Both the position numbers and the translations under genes were made by a program. 64,000 nt of DNA from Nicotiana tabacum (taxonomy: Eukaryota > Streptophyta > Magnoliopsida > Solanales > Solanaceae): contig NC_134100.1 in the NCBI RefSeq assembly GCF_000715075.1, positions 27,272,609-27,336,608 of the forward strand, given 5' to 3'. This document shows positions 11,352 through 21,945 of the stretch, piece by piece. How positions within the stretch are numbered: position 1 is the first letter of the stretch; every line of letters starts with the position of its first letter. Below the pieces are notes generated by a model, which ran no database searches, was not told the origin of the DNA, and was given only the letters and a program-made list of their open reading frames with translations.

Positions 11352-12835
11352 TGGGGAGAACACGCGCTTCCTCATCCATTGACCATCAGCCCGAGCCCCC
11401 AGCAGCAACTCCCACGAGGGGCAGAGGGCGAGGCCGTGCTAGAGGCCGAGGTAGGGGCAAAGCTCAGCCTAAAGCAGCAGCACCAGCACCAGCGGCAGAG
11501 CCTCAGGTTGACTTTGATGATGAGGTTCCGGCCCCGTAGTTTCGGTGGGCCCAGCTCAGGGCCTAGTAGGGTTTATTGCTACCCCAGTACTCCAGGATGC
11601 TCTGGTCCGTCTAGTGGGCCTTATGGAGAGTGTCACCCGGGCAGGCTTGCTTCCTGTAGCCCCAGTCATCTCTCAGGCTGGAGGAGGAGCTCAGACTCCT
11701 ACTACTCGCACTCCGGAGCAGGTAGCTCCCTAGTTCTAGGCTCCAGCAGTTCAGCCGAGTGTGGTAGCTCAGACCGGTGATGGAGCAGCTATGTCTGCCG
11801 ATGCTTTTTGGAGGTTGGACAGGTTCACCAAGCTCTTCGCTACTACTTTCATCTGTGCATCTTCTGAGGATCCCCAGGATTATTTATACAGTTGTCACGA
11901 GGTTCTCAGGAACGTGGGGATAGCGGAGACCAATGAGGTCAATTTTTCTACTTTTCGCTTGTCTGGATCCGCCAAGACTTGGTGGAGAGATTATTGCTTG
12001 GCTAGGCCAGCCGGATCACCAGCTTTGACTTGGGAGAAGTTTACTCAGCTATTTCTGGAGAAGTTTCTCCCTATTACTCAGAAAGAGATCTATTGGAGGC
12101 AGTTTGAGCGTCTTTAACAGGGTTCTATGACTGTTACTTACTATGAGACCAGATTCATCGACTTGGCTCGTTATACTCTTAACATACTTCCCACCGAGAG
12201 AGAGAGAGAGGGTGAGGAGGTTCATTGAGGGACTTATCCAGCCTATTCGGCTTCAAATGGCCAAGGAGACAAGGAGTGAGATTTCTTTCTAGGAGGCGAT
12301 TAATGTGGCCAAGAGAGTTGAGATGGTTCTATCGCAAGGAGGTGGTTAGGGGTCTGACAAGAGGCCTCATCATTCAGGCCGATTCAGTGGTATCTCGTAT
12401 AGAGGTAGAGATTTGTATGGTAGAGTCCATCCTCCTAGGCCTTTTTAGTCAACCTTTCAGGTTTTTCATGGTGCTTCAGGCGGCCATGGCTCTTATATGC
12501 AGTATTCGGATCAGCAGACCTACAGTGCACCACCAACTCCTATCAGTGCACCGCCGCTTTAGAGTTTCCAGGGTCGTCAGTCCCAGCAGCCGAGGGCTTG
12601 TTTTACTTGTGGCGACACGAGGCACATTTCTAGATATTGCCCTCAAGCATCGAGTAGCTCTCAGCATCACGTGCCATGACTCAGGCACCGAGTGTTCCAC
12701 AGCTCGCCTAGCCAGCTAGAGGTAGGGGTATAGATGCTAGAGGTAGAGGTAGAGGTATTAGAGATGGAGCTCAGGCCGTTAGAAGTGGAGGCTAGCCAGC
12801 AGTAGGCCATCCCAAAGATGTAGTTCAGGGTGGTG
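11352..12835 (+). pseudogene. gag: gag of gypsy element 1 (broken)
   Basis: Gag would form the particle shell and bind RNA. The N-terminal reading GRTRASSSIDHQPEPPAATP lacks a visible start codon: the same place in element 2 has ATG, while here it reads GTG. An Arg/Gly-rich stretch follows, then after a frameshift near 11540 the core (SADAFWRLDRFTKLF; WWRDYCLARPAGSPALTW, about 11790-12030). A stop lies at about 12115. The nucleic-acid-binding zinc knuckle C-x2-C-x4-H-x4-C (CFTCGDTRHISRYC) is intact at about 12599-12640. Several more stops and frame changes separate these blocks, so no Gag can be made. Confidence 0.8.
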
Positions 12836-12839
12836 GGGC

Positions 12840-15800
12840 CCAGCCCCGATGTTATGCTCTTCCATCCAAGCCCGAGGCTGAGGCTTCCGATGTAGTTATC
12901 ACAGGTACTGTTCTAGTTTGTAGCAAAGATGATTCAGTTTTATTTGATCTGGGATCTACATACTCCTATGTGTCGTCTTATTTTGCACCGTATCTGGTCA
13001 TGCCTAGTGATTCTTTGAGTGCTCTTATTTATGTGTCTACACTAGTGGGTGATGCTATTGTGGTAGGTCGAGTCCATCATTCATGTATAGTTGTGATTGG
13101 GGGTCTTGAGACTCGTGTAGATTTGCTTCTTCTAGACATGGTTGATTTTGGTGTCATATTGGGGGATGGACTGGTTATCACCTTACCACGCTATCTTGGA
13201 CTGTTATGCCAAGACTATGACCTTAGCCTTGCCAGGTTTGCCTCATTTAGAGTGGAGACGGACTCCTGGTCATTCCACTCGTAGTGTTGTTTCTTACATA
13301 AAGGCTCGGCGTATGGTCGAGAAGGGGTGTTTGGCCTATTTGGCATATTTCGTGATTCTAGTGCTGAGGTCCCTTCTATTGATTCTGTGCCCATTGTTCG
13401 TGAGTTTCCTGAGGTATTCCCTTCAGACCTGCCGGGTATGCCACCCAACAGGGATATTGACTTTTGCATTGATTTGGCTTCGGGCCACTCATCCCATTTC
13501 TATCCCGCCGTATCGTATGGCCCCGACTGAGTTGAAAGAGTTGAAGGAGCAGTTGCAAGACTTGCTTGAGAAAGGTTTTATTAGACCGAGTGTTTCTCCT
13601 TGGGGTGCGCCGATGTTGTTTGTTAAGAAGAATGATGGATCGATGAGAATGTGTATTGATTATCGGCCGTTGAACAAGGTTACAATCAAGAATAAGTATC
13701 CATTGCCGAGGATTGATGATTTATTTGATCAGCTTCAGGGTGCCAAGGTATTCTCAAAGATTGACTTGAGATCTGGCTACCATCAGTTGAGTATTAGGGC
13801 ATTCGATGTCCCTAAGACAGCTTTTCGCACTCGGTAGGGGCATTATGAGTTCTTGGTGATGTCATTTGGGTTGACAAATGCCCCAACAACTTTTATGGAT
13901 TTGATGAACCGAGTGTTTAGGCCTTACTTGGATTTGTTCGTGATAGTCTTCATTGATGATATTTTGATCTATTCCCATAGCCGGGAGGAGCACGAGCAGC
14001 ATCTTAGATTGGTTCTTCAGACTTTGAGGTTGATTTTAGTTGCATTCCTGGGTCATGTTGTATCAGCAGAGGGTATTCAGGTTGATCCAAAGAAGATTTA
14101 GGCAGTCAAGAACTGGCCTAGACCAGTATCAGCTATAGAGATCCGGAGTTTCTTGGGATTGGTAGGCTACTATCGTCGGTTTGTAGAGGGGTTTTCATCT
14201 ATCGCAGCCTCGATGACCAGGTTGGCCCAGAATGGTGCCCAGTTCAGATGGTCAGACGAGTGTAAGACGAGCTTTCCAGAAGCTCAAGACAGCTCTGACT
14301 ATGGCACCGGTGTTGCTTTTGCCCACAGGTTCAGGGCTTTATACAGTTTATTGTGATGCATCTTATATTGGACTTGGTGCGATGTTGATGCAGGATGGCA
14401 AGGTCATTGCCTATGCTTCACGACAGTTGAAGATTCATGAGAAGAACTATCTAGTTCATGATTTGGAGTTGACAGCCATTGTTCACGCGTTGAAGATTTG
14501 GAGGCATTATCTGTATGGCGTAGCATGTAAGGTGTTCACGGATTACAAGAGTCTGCAGTATTTGTTCAAGCAGAAGGAGCTAAATTTGAGGCAAAGAAGG
14601 TGGTTAGAGCTATTAAAGGACTATGATATCACCATCTTATATCATTAGGGAAAGGCCAATGTGGTGGTCCATGCTTTGAGTAGGAAGTCAGCCAGTATGG
14701 GCAGTCTTGCCTATATTTCGGTCGGTGAGAGACTGCTTACTTTGGATGTTCAGGCTTTGGCCAATCAGTTCGTGAGGTTGGATGTTTCAGAGCCCAGCCG
14801 TGTGTTAGCTTGCACAGTCGATCGTTCTTCCTTATTGGAGCGTATCCATGATCGGCAGTATGATGATCCCCATCTGTGTTTCCTTAGAGACACGGTGCAG
14901 CACGGAGGTTCCAAGCAGGTTACCTTAGGTGATGATGGAGTTTTGAGATTGCTGGGTCGAGTTTGTGTGCCTAATGTAGATGGACTCCGAGAGTTGATTT
15001 TAGAGGAGGCCCATAGTTCCCGGTACTCTATTCATCCGGGCGCCGCTAAGATGTATTAGGATTTGTGGCAGCATTATTGGTGGAGGAGAATGAGGAAGGA
15101 TATCGCTGCATATGTGTCTCGGGGTTTGAATTGTCAGCAGGTTAAGTAAGAGCATCAGAGACCTGGTAGGTTCTTTCAGAGGATTGAGCTTCCCGAGTGG
15201 AAGTGGGAGTGGATCACTATGGACTTCGTTGTTGGACTCCCACAGACTCAAAGGAAGTTCGACGCAGTGTGGGTTATTGTTGATAGGCTAACCAAGTCAG
15301 CACATTTCATTCCTGTGGTAGTCTCCTACTCTTCCGAGAGGTTAGCTGAGATCTATATCCAGGAGATTGTTCGTCTTCATGGTGTGCCCGTGTCTATCAT
15401 TTCAGACCGAGGTACGCATTTTACCTTACATTTCTGGAGAGCAGTTCAGTGAGAGTTGGGCACACGGGTTGAGTTGAACACAACGTTTCAACCTCAGACG
15501 GACAGGCAGTCCAAGCGGACTATTCAGATTTTGGAGGATATGCTCCGAGCTTGTGTCATTGACTTTGGAGGCTCGTGGGATCAGTTTTTGCCTTTAGCAG
15601 AGTTTTCCTACAACAATAGCTACCAGTCGAGTATCTAGATGGCTCCGTATGAGGCTTTGTATGGTAGGCGGTGTCGGTCGCCGGTTGGATGGTTTGAGCC
15701 GGGGGAGACTCGGTTGTTGGGTATGGATCTAGTTCAGGATGCCTTGGACAAGGTTAGGATTATTCAGGATAGGCTTCACGTACAACTCAGTCCAGGCAAA

Positions 15801-16310
15801 AGAGTTATGCCGATCGTAAGCTTCGTGATTTGGCATTCATAGTCGGTGAGCGGGTATTGCTTCGAGTATTGCTTATGAAGGGAGTGATGAGATTTGGGAA
15901 GAAGGGGAAGCTTAGCCCTAGGTTCATTGGCCCGTTTGAGATTCTTGATCGAGTGGGAGAGGTGGCTTACAGACTTGCGTTGCCACCGAGCTTATTAGCC
16001 GTGCATCCAGTGTGTCATGTGTCCATGCGTCGGAAATATCACGGTGATCCATCTCACGTGTTAGATTTCAGTACTGTCTAGTTGGACAAGGACTTTTCTT
16101 ATGAGGAGGAGCCGGTAGCTATTCTAGACCGGCAGGTTCTTCAGTTAAGATCGAAGAGTTTTCCTTCTGTTCGTGTTCAGTGGAGAGGTCAACCCGCTGA
16201 GGCATAGACCTGGGAGTCCGAGTCCGATATGGGGAGTTGTTATCCCCATATTTTCCCCGACTCAGGTACTTCCTTCTTCTGTTCGTTCGAGGACGAACGG
16301 TTGTTTTAGA
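12840..16310 (+). pseudogene. pol: pol of gypsy element 1 (protease, RT, RNase H, integrase, chromodomain), broken
   Basis: Protease lies at about 12900-13140, with LFDLGSTYSYVSS as the active-site loop. Reverse transcriptase (13510-14100) shows [29 protein letters not shown] and the catalytic FIDDILIYS at about 13950. A TAG at 13835 replaces the Tyr of RYGHYEF, and about 16 residues expected between LQTLR and AFLGHVVS (near 14030) are deleted. RNase H spans about 14300-14650, with [11 protein letters not shown]. Integrase (14990-15800) has TMDFVVGLP and SDRGTHF, but the third acidic residue is Lys (codon 15513-15515; [10 protein letters not shown] where relatives have SERT). A chromodomain-like C-terminus (EEPVAILDRQ, VRVQWRG) runs about 16083-16310. 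At least eight in-frame stops. The copy could move only with proteins from elsewhere. Confidence 0.85.
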
Positions 16311-16319
16311 GGTGGAGGA
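16308..16319 (+). promoter_or_regulatory. Polypurine tract of gypsy element 1
   Basis: AGAGGTGGAGGA directly precedes the 3' LTR start (TGTGATGACT at 16320), the place where plus-strand synthesis is primed. It is interrupted by two T residues. Confidence 0.7.
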
Positions 16320-19061
16320 TGTGATGACTCAAAAGGTCATCACTTGTTTTAAAAGTAAATTCTGCATTCTGAGGCCTCAAAAACCTCTTTCAGCATCACC
16401 TCGATTTGCATGCGCAATCCGAGCGCGTAGCCGGAAAGCCATTTTGTGAAAATCTGTGAAAATGATGAATTTTGCATTTAAAATGAGTTTAAGTTGACTT
16501 TGGTCAACATTTTGAGTAAACAGACCTGGACCCGTGATTTGATGGTCCCAGAGGGTCTGTAGGAAAATATGGGACTTGGGCGTATGCCCGGAATCGAATT
16601 TTGAGGTCCCAAGCCCAAGAAAATGAATTTTTTTAAAAAATTCTCAAATTATTTATGAGTTTTGGAAATGAAATGAGTTTAAAACTCGATGGTATCGGGC
16701 CCGTATTTTGGTTCCGGTGCCCGGTAGAGGTCTTATATGTGATTTGAGTCGAATTTGTGAAATATGGTAAGAAATGGATTTGAAATGACGTGAATCGGAT
16801 CGTTTTGAGAAAAATTAGAAAATTTGAAGTTCTTAAGAAATTTCATGATTTTGATGCTAAATTCATAGTTGTTGATGTTATTTTAGTGATTTGAATGCAC
16901 GAGCGGGTCGATATAATGTTTTTAGATTGGTGTGCATATTTGATTTGGAGCCCCGAGGGCTCGGGTGAGTTTTAGATAGGCCACGGGGTGGATTTTGGAC
17001 TTGGAGAATTGCTGGTTTTTAGCTGTTTCAGTGCAGGCCCTGCAGTCTTCGCAAATGCGAAGGCCTTGTAGCAAATGCGAGCAATGGCCCACGCCAGCTA
17101 CCTCACAAATGCGAGGAATTGATCGCAAATGCAATGCCTCCCCTTTTAGCCAGTCGTCGCAAATGCGACGCATTCTTCGCAATTCCCAACTTAGCAGAAG
17201 TCTGGGTTCGCAATTGCGAACCCTGGTCGCAATTGCGACATCTGTAACCAGCAATTTTATAACTTAGCCGAAATTTTTTCATTTTTCACACTCTTTCAAA
17301 ACCAAAACACTCTTGGGCGATTTTTCAAAGACAACTCTTCTTCCAAATCGATTGTAAGTCAATTTTAACTCGCTTTCTTCAATCATTAATATCTTTTCAC
17401 ATGATTTCAATTCAAAATCAATGATTTTCATAGGGGAAATTGGGTGTTTTGGGTAGAACCTAGGTTTTTCAAAAATTGGAGATTTGGACCTCGATTTGGG
17501 GTTCGATTTCAAAATAAATTATATATTTGGGTTCGTGGAGGAATGGGTAATTGGGTTTTGGTCGAACCTCGAGTTTTGACCATGTGGGCTTGGGGGCGAT
17601 TTTTGACTTTTTGGGTAAAACTTTAGAAAACTCATTTTCATGCATTAGGATTGATTTATTTAGCACTTATTGATGTAATTAAGTAACTTGTGGCTAAATA
17701 CGAGCGAATTGATGGTGGAATCACGAGGTAAAGCGATAGTAGAGGCTTGAATTGTGTTCGTGGCATCGAAGTAAGTGTTTGGTCTAACCTTAGCTTGAAG
17801 GACTAGGAGTCGTGTCTTATTTGCTACGTGCTAATTGTGAAGTACGACATATAGGCATGGTGACGAGTATCTATACGTCAGTGTCAAGCATGCTCGTGAG
17901 TCTTGTATTGTAATTGTTATGACTCCGTTGCGGTTTATTGCGTTTCACATGTTATTATCATTATTGTTCCCTTGCCGGGATGTTATTATCATTATTGTTC
18001 CCATGACGGGATGTTGTCTTGATATTATTATTCCCTTGCCGGGATGTTGTTAAAATATAATTGTTTCCTTACCGGGATTCTTTTGTGATTGTTGTTGATT
18101 TGTAAATGGGATCGTGTGGCACGCCGCCACGGAGAGATATGAAATAGGAGCGGGTTGCACGCCTGCAACAAGATATATGAAATGGAAGCGAGTTGCACGC
18201 CTGCAACGAGATATGTGAAATGGGAGCGGGTTGCACACCTGCAACGAGATATTTGAAATGGGATCGGGTTGCACGCCTGCAACGAGATACATGAAATGGG
18301 ATCGGGTTGCACGCGTGCAACGAGATGTGAAATGAAAGTGAACTCTGCATTTGTTTTCTCTATCCTTGTTAGTAATTGGATTTTGGTTTTTTTATATTCC
18401 TCTTGATATTCTGTTGTTATCTGTTACTTCCCGCAGCCTTTTTCCCCCACCCAATTTTAATTGTGATTATCTGTTTCTATTTTCACTGTATATGATTTAA
18501 TTGCACAAGTTTATTTGGTAGTCTGGTCCCAGCCTCGTCACTACTTCGCCGAGATTAGGTTGGGCACTTACCAACACATGGGGTCGGTTGTGCTGATACT
18601 ACACTCTGCACTCTTTTGTGCAGATCCCAGTGTTGTAGACTTCAGACCGCAGTGAGATTGCAGTTTCTTGTTCATCAGGTGACCCGAGGTAGTCCTACAG
18701 GCGTCTGCAGGCCTTAGCGTCACCTCCTATCTTTCCTTTATCCTATTTCCTTTACTTATTTTAGAAACGGTGTATCTTTTATTTCTTTCAGACCTTTATT
18801 TGTAGTACTCTTAGACTGTCTGTGAAGCTGTGACTCCAGTTCTGGGTAGTCTTGTTTAAACAGTTGTATTGGTTGTACTCAGTAATTTTTTTTATTTTTC
18901 TTCCGCTTGATATAAATTTCGTTGTCTTTAAGTTATTGCTCAAAATTTTTTGTAAAGGATTAAAATGGGAAAAGGGGTAATTTAATCAAAAGTCGGCTTG
19001 CCTAGCTCACAATAGTAGGCGTCATCACGACTCCCGAGAATGGAAAATTCGAGTCGTGACA
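16320..19061 (+). repeat. 3' LTR of gypsy element 1
   Basis: Aligns along its length with 8370-11154. It starts TGTGATGACT and ends GTCGTGACA, then ATATA. It holds the same parts as its partner: inverted-repeat island at about 17045-17245, the CCCTTGCCGGGATG array at about 17965-18080 (four copies, degraded) and the 38-bp array at about 18108-18335 (six units). It is 43 bases shorter than the 5' LTR. Confidence 0.92.
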
Positions 19062-19440
19062 ATATATATTTTGTAGACTTTACAATGAGTTGACATTTTG
19101 AGTACTTAAGTATATAAAATGGACTTATTTAGCTATTTCTGTTCCAATACAAAAGTTCTTTGGACGATGTCCTAAATGAATGCATAGATTAGGACATATA
19201 TATATGAGTCCCATGATACTTGTGTCCCGCCAATCCATTTTGATACGTTTTTAGCCTATCTTGCTCCCGAGACCCGAGACTCGTCTAGAAAATACCTATA
19301 TTTGATTAATAAAATACATGAGATCTTTATAAGGTTATTTTTTGTATATACAATGACTTGCACTAAAGAGAGGTTTTGATAAGATGATACATTGCTCGCT
19401 CGGTCATAGTTACTCGCTGTGATTCTCACTGGTGTATTGC
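19062..19440. other. AT-rich, nothing recognised
   Basis: Starts with the ATATA target duplication of element 1. No gene, domain or repeat recognised. Confidence 0.6.
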
Positions 19441-19972
19441 TAGCGTTTGACATAAGTTCTAAAATTTGTTTTGAAAAATTTGATCCCGGTGAAGTTTGGT
19501 TTGAAGATGAAAATGTACTGGGACATTAGTTTTCAAAATATATTTTCTAAATTTATTTTGGAAAAACATAAAACATGATTTATACTCACAAGTTCTAAAA
19601 ACTATCACAAATACCCAACAGTACCATTATCAATAACATTCATTATATTATCCCAAACCATAGTTCTGAATATAAATAAATTTGGTACAAAATTATCATT
19701 TTTATAATGAACTACATGATACACTATCACACCGAGAAGATGAAGTAACATTGTTACAAAATAATAAATAGTGGGCTCTTTTATAAAATACAAAAGTTTG
19801 GGTAATTTTTAAAAAATGTAATAGTGATATTTTGGCCTAAAACCAGCTATTGAGCTGGTTTTGGGATTTGGGATTTTGCCAAAATGTAGGCAAAATCTAT
19901 GGCCAAACATGTGTTTGCCAAATAAAATCCAAATTTATTTTGGCAAAATCTATGGCCAAACAGGTCCTTTAT
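19441..19972. mobile_element. Probable MITE (hAT-like ends)
   Basis: Read in reverse, the right end is GGACCTGTTTGGCCATAG followed by ATTTTGCCAAA, a common end of Solanaceae hAT-type MITEs. GGCCAAACA recurs inside. The proposed left end (GCGTTTGACATAAGTT) matches only loosely, so the left boundary is weak. No coding capacity. Confidence 0.4.
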
Positions 19973-20747
19973 ATATACAAATTACAGGTTAAAGACCAAT
20001 TCAAGAAGAGATTTTTACATACCTATACACTATTGGAAACTTTATTACTCTAAATGTCCCTGTTTAGTTAATTATCAGGCCTAAACAAGTTTTATTCACA
20101 AAATATATACATTCCACCTTAAAAATCTCTCAATCCATTATTAGTGTCTTCAATCAAGGGATTTAGTTACATTTTTTTTCTCTCCTCTTCTCTCTCTACT
20201 CTCCAGAATTTTTGGTAAATAGTTGAAATCCCTTCTTTAATTTCTTGCTTCAACATGTACAAACAATATCCTCCCATGAGTATAATGAGTATATTGAGAG
20301 GCTAAAAATTGTACAAGGGATGGAAATAGCTACAGAAATTTTGTTCTTTCATTTAATTTTGTCAACCTCTCTACGTGAGACCATGAACAACTAAATTTCC
20401 AGCAATTTCACTTTTTTCTTTTTAAAATTTTGTACCATATCAAATCAGCATAAAGTACTTTTTAAACTTTTAGCTGCGTAATGCAAACCAATACACCAAC
20501 TTATATATGTAGCTTAACCAACCCAAGAAAACAAATGGAAGTAAAAAACAATGAGGTAGAAATTCAACATGATAATGAAAAAAACAGAGAATCATAAGAA
20601 TTAAGACTCAATAAAATTCTCACTACAGTACATCTCAAACAAAGTAGAAACAATTCTATTTACACAAGCTAGAAATTACATCTAATTAAAAGACAATGAA
20701 TACAGATATTCACACTATAAAAAATGAAAAGTTGAAATAATTTATAT
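19973..20747. other. AT-rich, nothing recognised
   Basis: Low-complexity AT-rich sequence flanking the SINE. No gene, domain or clear repeat unit seen. Confidence 0.55.
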
Positions 20748-20763
20748 CATACAGTTATATCTA

Positions 20764-20986
20764 AGACAAGAGGGGTTGCTCTAATGGTAAGCAACCCCCA
20801 CTTCCAACCGAGAGGTTGTGAGTTCGAGTCTCCCCAAGAGCAAGGTGGGAAATTCTTGGAGGGAAGGATGCCGGGGGTCTATTTTGGAAACAGTCTCTCT
20901 ACCATAGGGTAGGGGTAAGGTCTGCGTACACACTACCCTCCCCAGACCCCACTAAGTGGGATTATACTGGGTTGTTGTTGTTGTGG

Positions 20987-21021
<35 letters not shown>

Positions 21022-21022
21022 G
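20764..21022 (+). mobile_element. TS-type SINE with 16-bp target duplication
   Basis: A short tRNA-derived retroelement. The head has RNA polymerase III promoter-like boxes: an A-box-like TCTAATGGTAAGC near 20780 and a B-box-like GAGTTCGAGTCTC near 20820. The body ends in CTGGGTTGTTGTTG and a (TTG)n tail of about 50 bases rather than poly-A, as in the tobacco TS family. An exact 16-bp duplication, CATACAGTTATATCTA, flanks it at 20748-20763 and 21023-21038, which proves retroposition and gives both ends. It would need the machinery of a LINE; the one at 26367-27790 shares its tail. Confidence 0.88.
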
Positions 21023-21038
21023 CATACAGTTATATCTA

Positions 21039-21430
21039 CAACTTATCTGTAACTTTCATACATTATTTCTGTCCAGTTATATACAACTACAATATCATAC
21101 CGCTTAAATACAATTTTATACAAATTTGATACAATACGTCTTTTGTATATTTTGTATATGATTTATACATAGTAAAAATAAATTTCATACAACTAATTAT
21201 ATATTATACAACTTATCTATAACTTTCAAACATTACTTTTACCCAGTTATATACAACTACAATATCATACAACTTAAATAGAATTTTTATACAAATATTG
21301 TTCAACTTTCATCAATATTTAAATTAAAAAAATATATAAAACAACACAATATTGTTCAACTTTCATCAATATTCTTATACAAATATTGTTCAACTTTTAT
21401 ACAAATATTGTTCAACTTTCAGAGTATAAT
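21039..21430. repeat. AT-rich duplicated sequence
   Basis: A block around 21035-21120 (ACAACTTATCTGTAACTTTC, then CCAGTTATATACAACTACAA) recurs at about 21205-21300, and ATATTGTTCAACTTT appears four times between 21295 and 21420. No coding content. Confidence 0.6.
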
Positions 21431-21525
21431 GTATGATCGAGTTTCAATCTGAAATTCAGCCAAAATCAAGTCTAATCTTCACCAAAACACCCTCAAAATT
21501 GAGATATAAACTCCAAACCATATTC

Positions 21526-21863
21526 CCAATTGTTTGCAATAACACCCAATCCCAACAAATAATGATTTTTGAAAACCCAAATTCGAATTCAAAGCTTCAA
21601 AGTTTTTTAATGGCGGTCAATGGTGGAATTGTTACTCTCTTTTCCTTTGCTTTACATTACTGGAATTGAGGATTGAGAGATAGAGAGAGACGTAGATAGA
21701 ATTTCCAATTGTTTGCAACAACACCCAATTCAAACAAATAATGTTTTTGAAAACCCAAATTCGAATTCAAAGCTTTTTAATGGCTGTCAATGGTGGAATT
21801 GCTGCTCTCTTTTCCTTTGCACTATATTACTGGAATTAGGGATTGAGAGATAGAGAGAGACGT

Positions 21864-21872
<9 letters not shown>
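21526..21872. repeat. Tandem duplication, ~170 bp unit, two copies
   Basis: 21526-21690 and 21704-21872 are near copies: CCAATTGTTTGCAA...ACACCCAA, then AAACCCAAATTCGAATTCAA, then a conserved TGGTGGAATTG...CTCTCTTTTCCTTTGC and GAGAGATAGAGAGAGACGTAG. The second copy lacks a few bases after AAGCTT. The reading frame MIEFQSEIQ (21433-21669) overlaps the first copy and is not a known protein. Confidence 0.75.
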
Positions 21873-21894
<22 letters not shown>

Positions 21895-21945
21895 GAGAGA
21901 GAGAGAGAGAGAGGGAGACGGAGAGAGAGAGAGCGCATAAGGGAG
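21860..21945. repeat. (GA)n microsatellite with interruptions
   Basis: A GA-rich run continuing from the duplicated block, interrupted by GCGCAT twice, which suggests expansion of a unit larger than the dinucleotide. Confidence 0.85.

Larger units (their letters stand above)
8370..19061 (+). mobile_element. Gypsy element 1: full-length Tekay-type chromovirus, inactive
   Basis: The element has two long LTRs (8370-11154 and 16320-19061), an initiator-tRNA-Met primer site, the order gag-protease-RT-RNase H-integrase-chromodomain, a purine-rich tract before the 3' LTR, and ATATA on both flanks. This order, a C-terminal chromodomain and long LTRs point to the Tekay/Del clade. The LTRs differ by about ten substitutions in their first ~120 aligned bases and by length, so the insertion is old. 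The coding region has many stops, an RT deletion and a changed integrase catalytic residue, so it is not autonomous. The exact first base (8370 or 8372) cannot be fixed because the LTR abuts the AT repeat. Confidence 0.92.

Noticed and set aside
20764..20850. A functional tRNA gene
   Set aside because: The A- and B-box-like motifs belong to the SINE head; no full cloverleaf could be drawn and a SINE body and target duplication follow.
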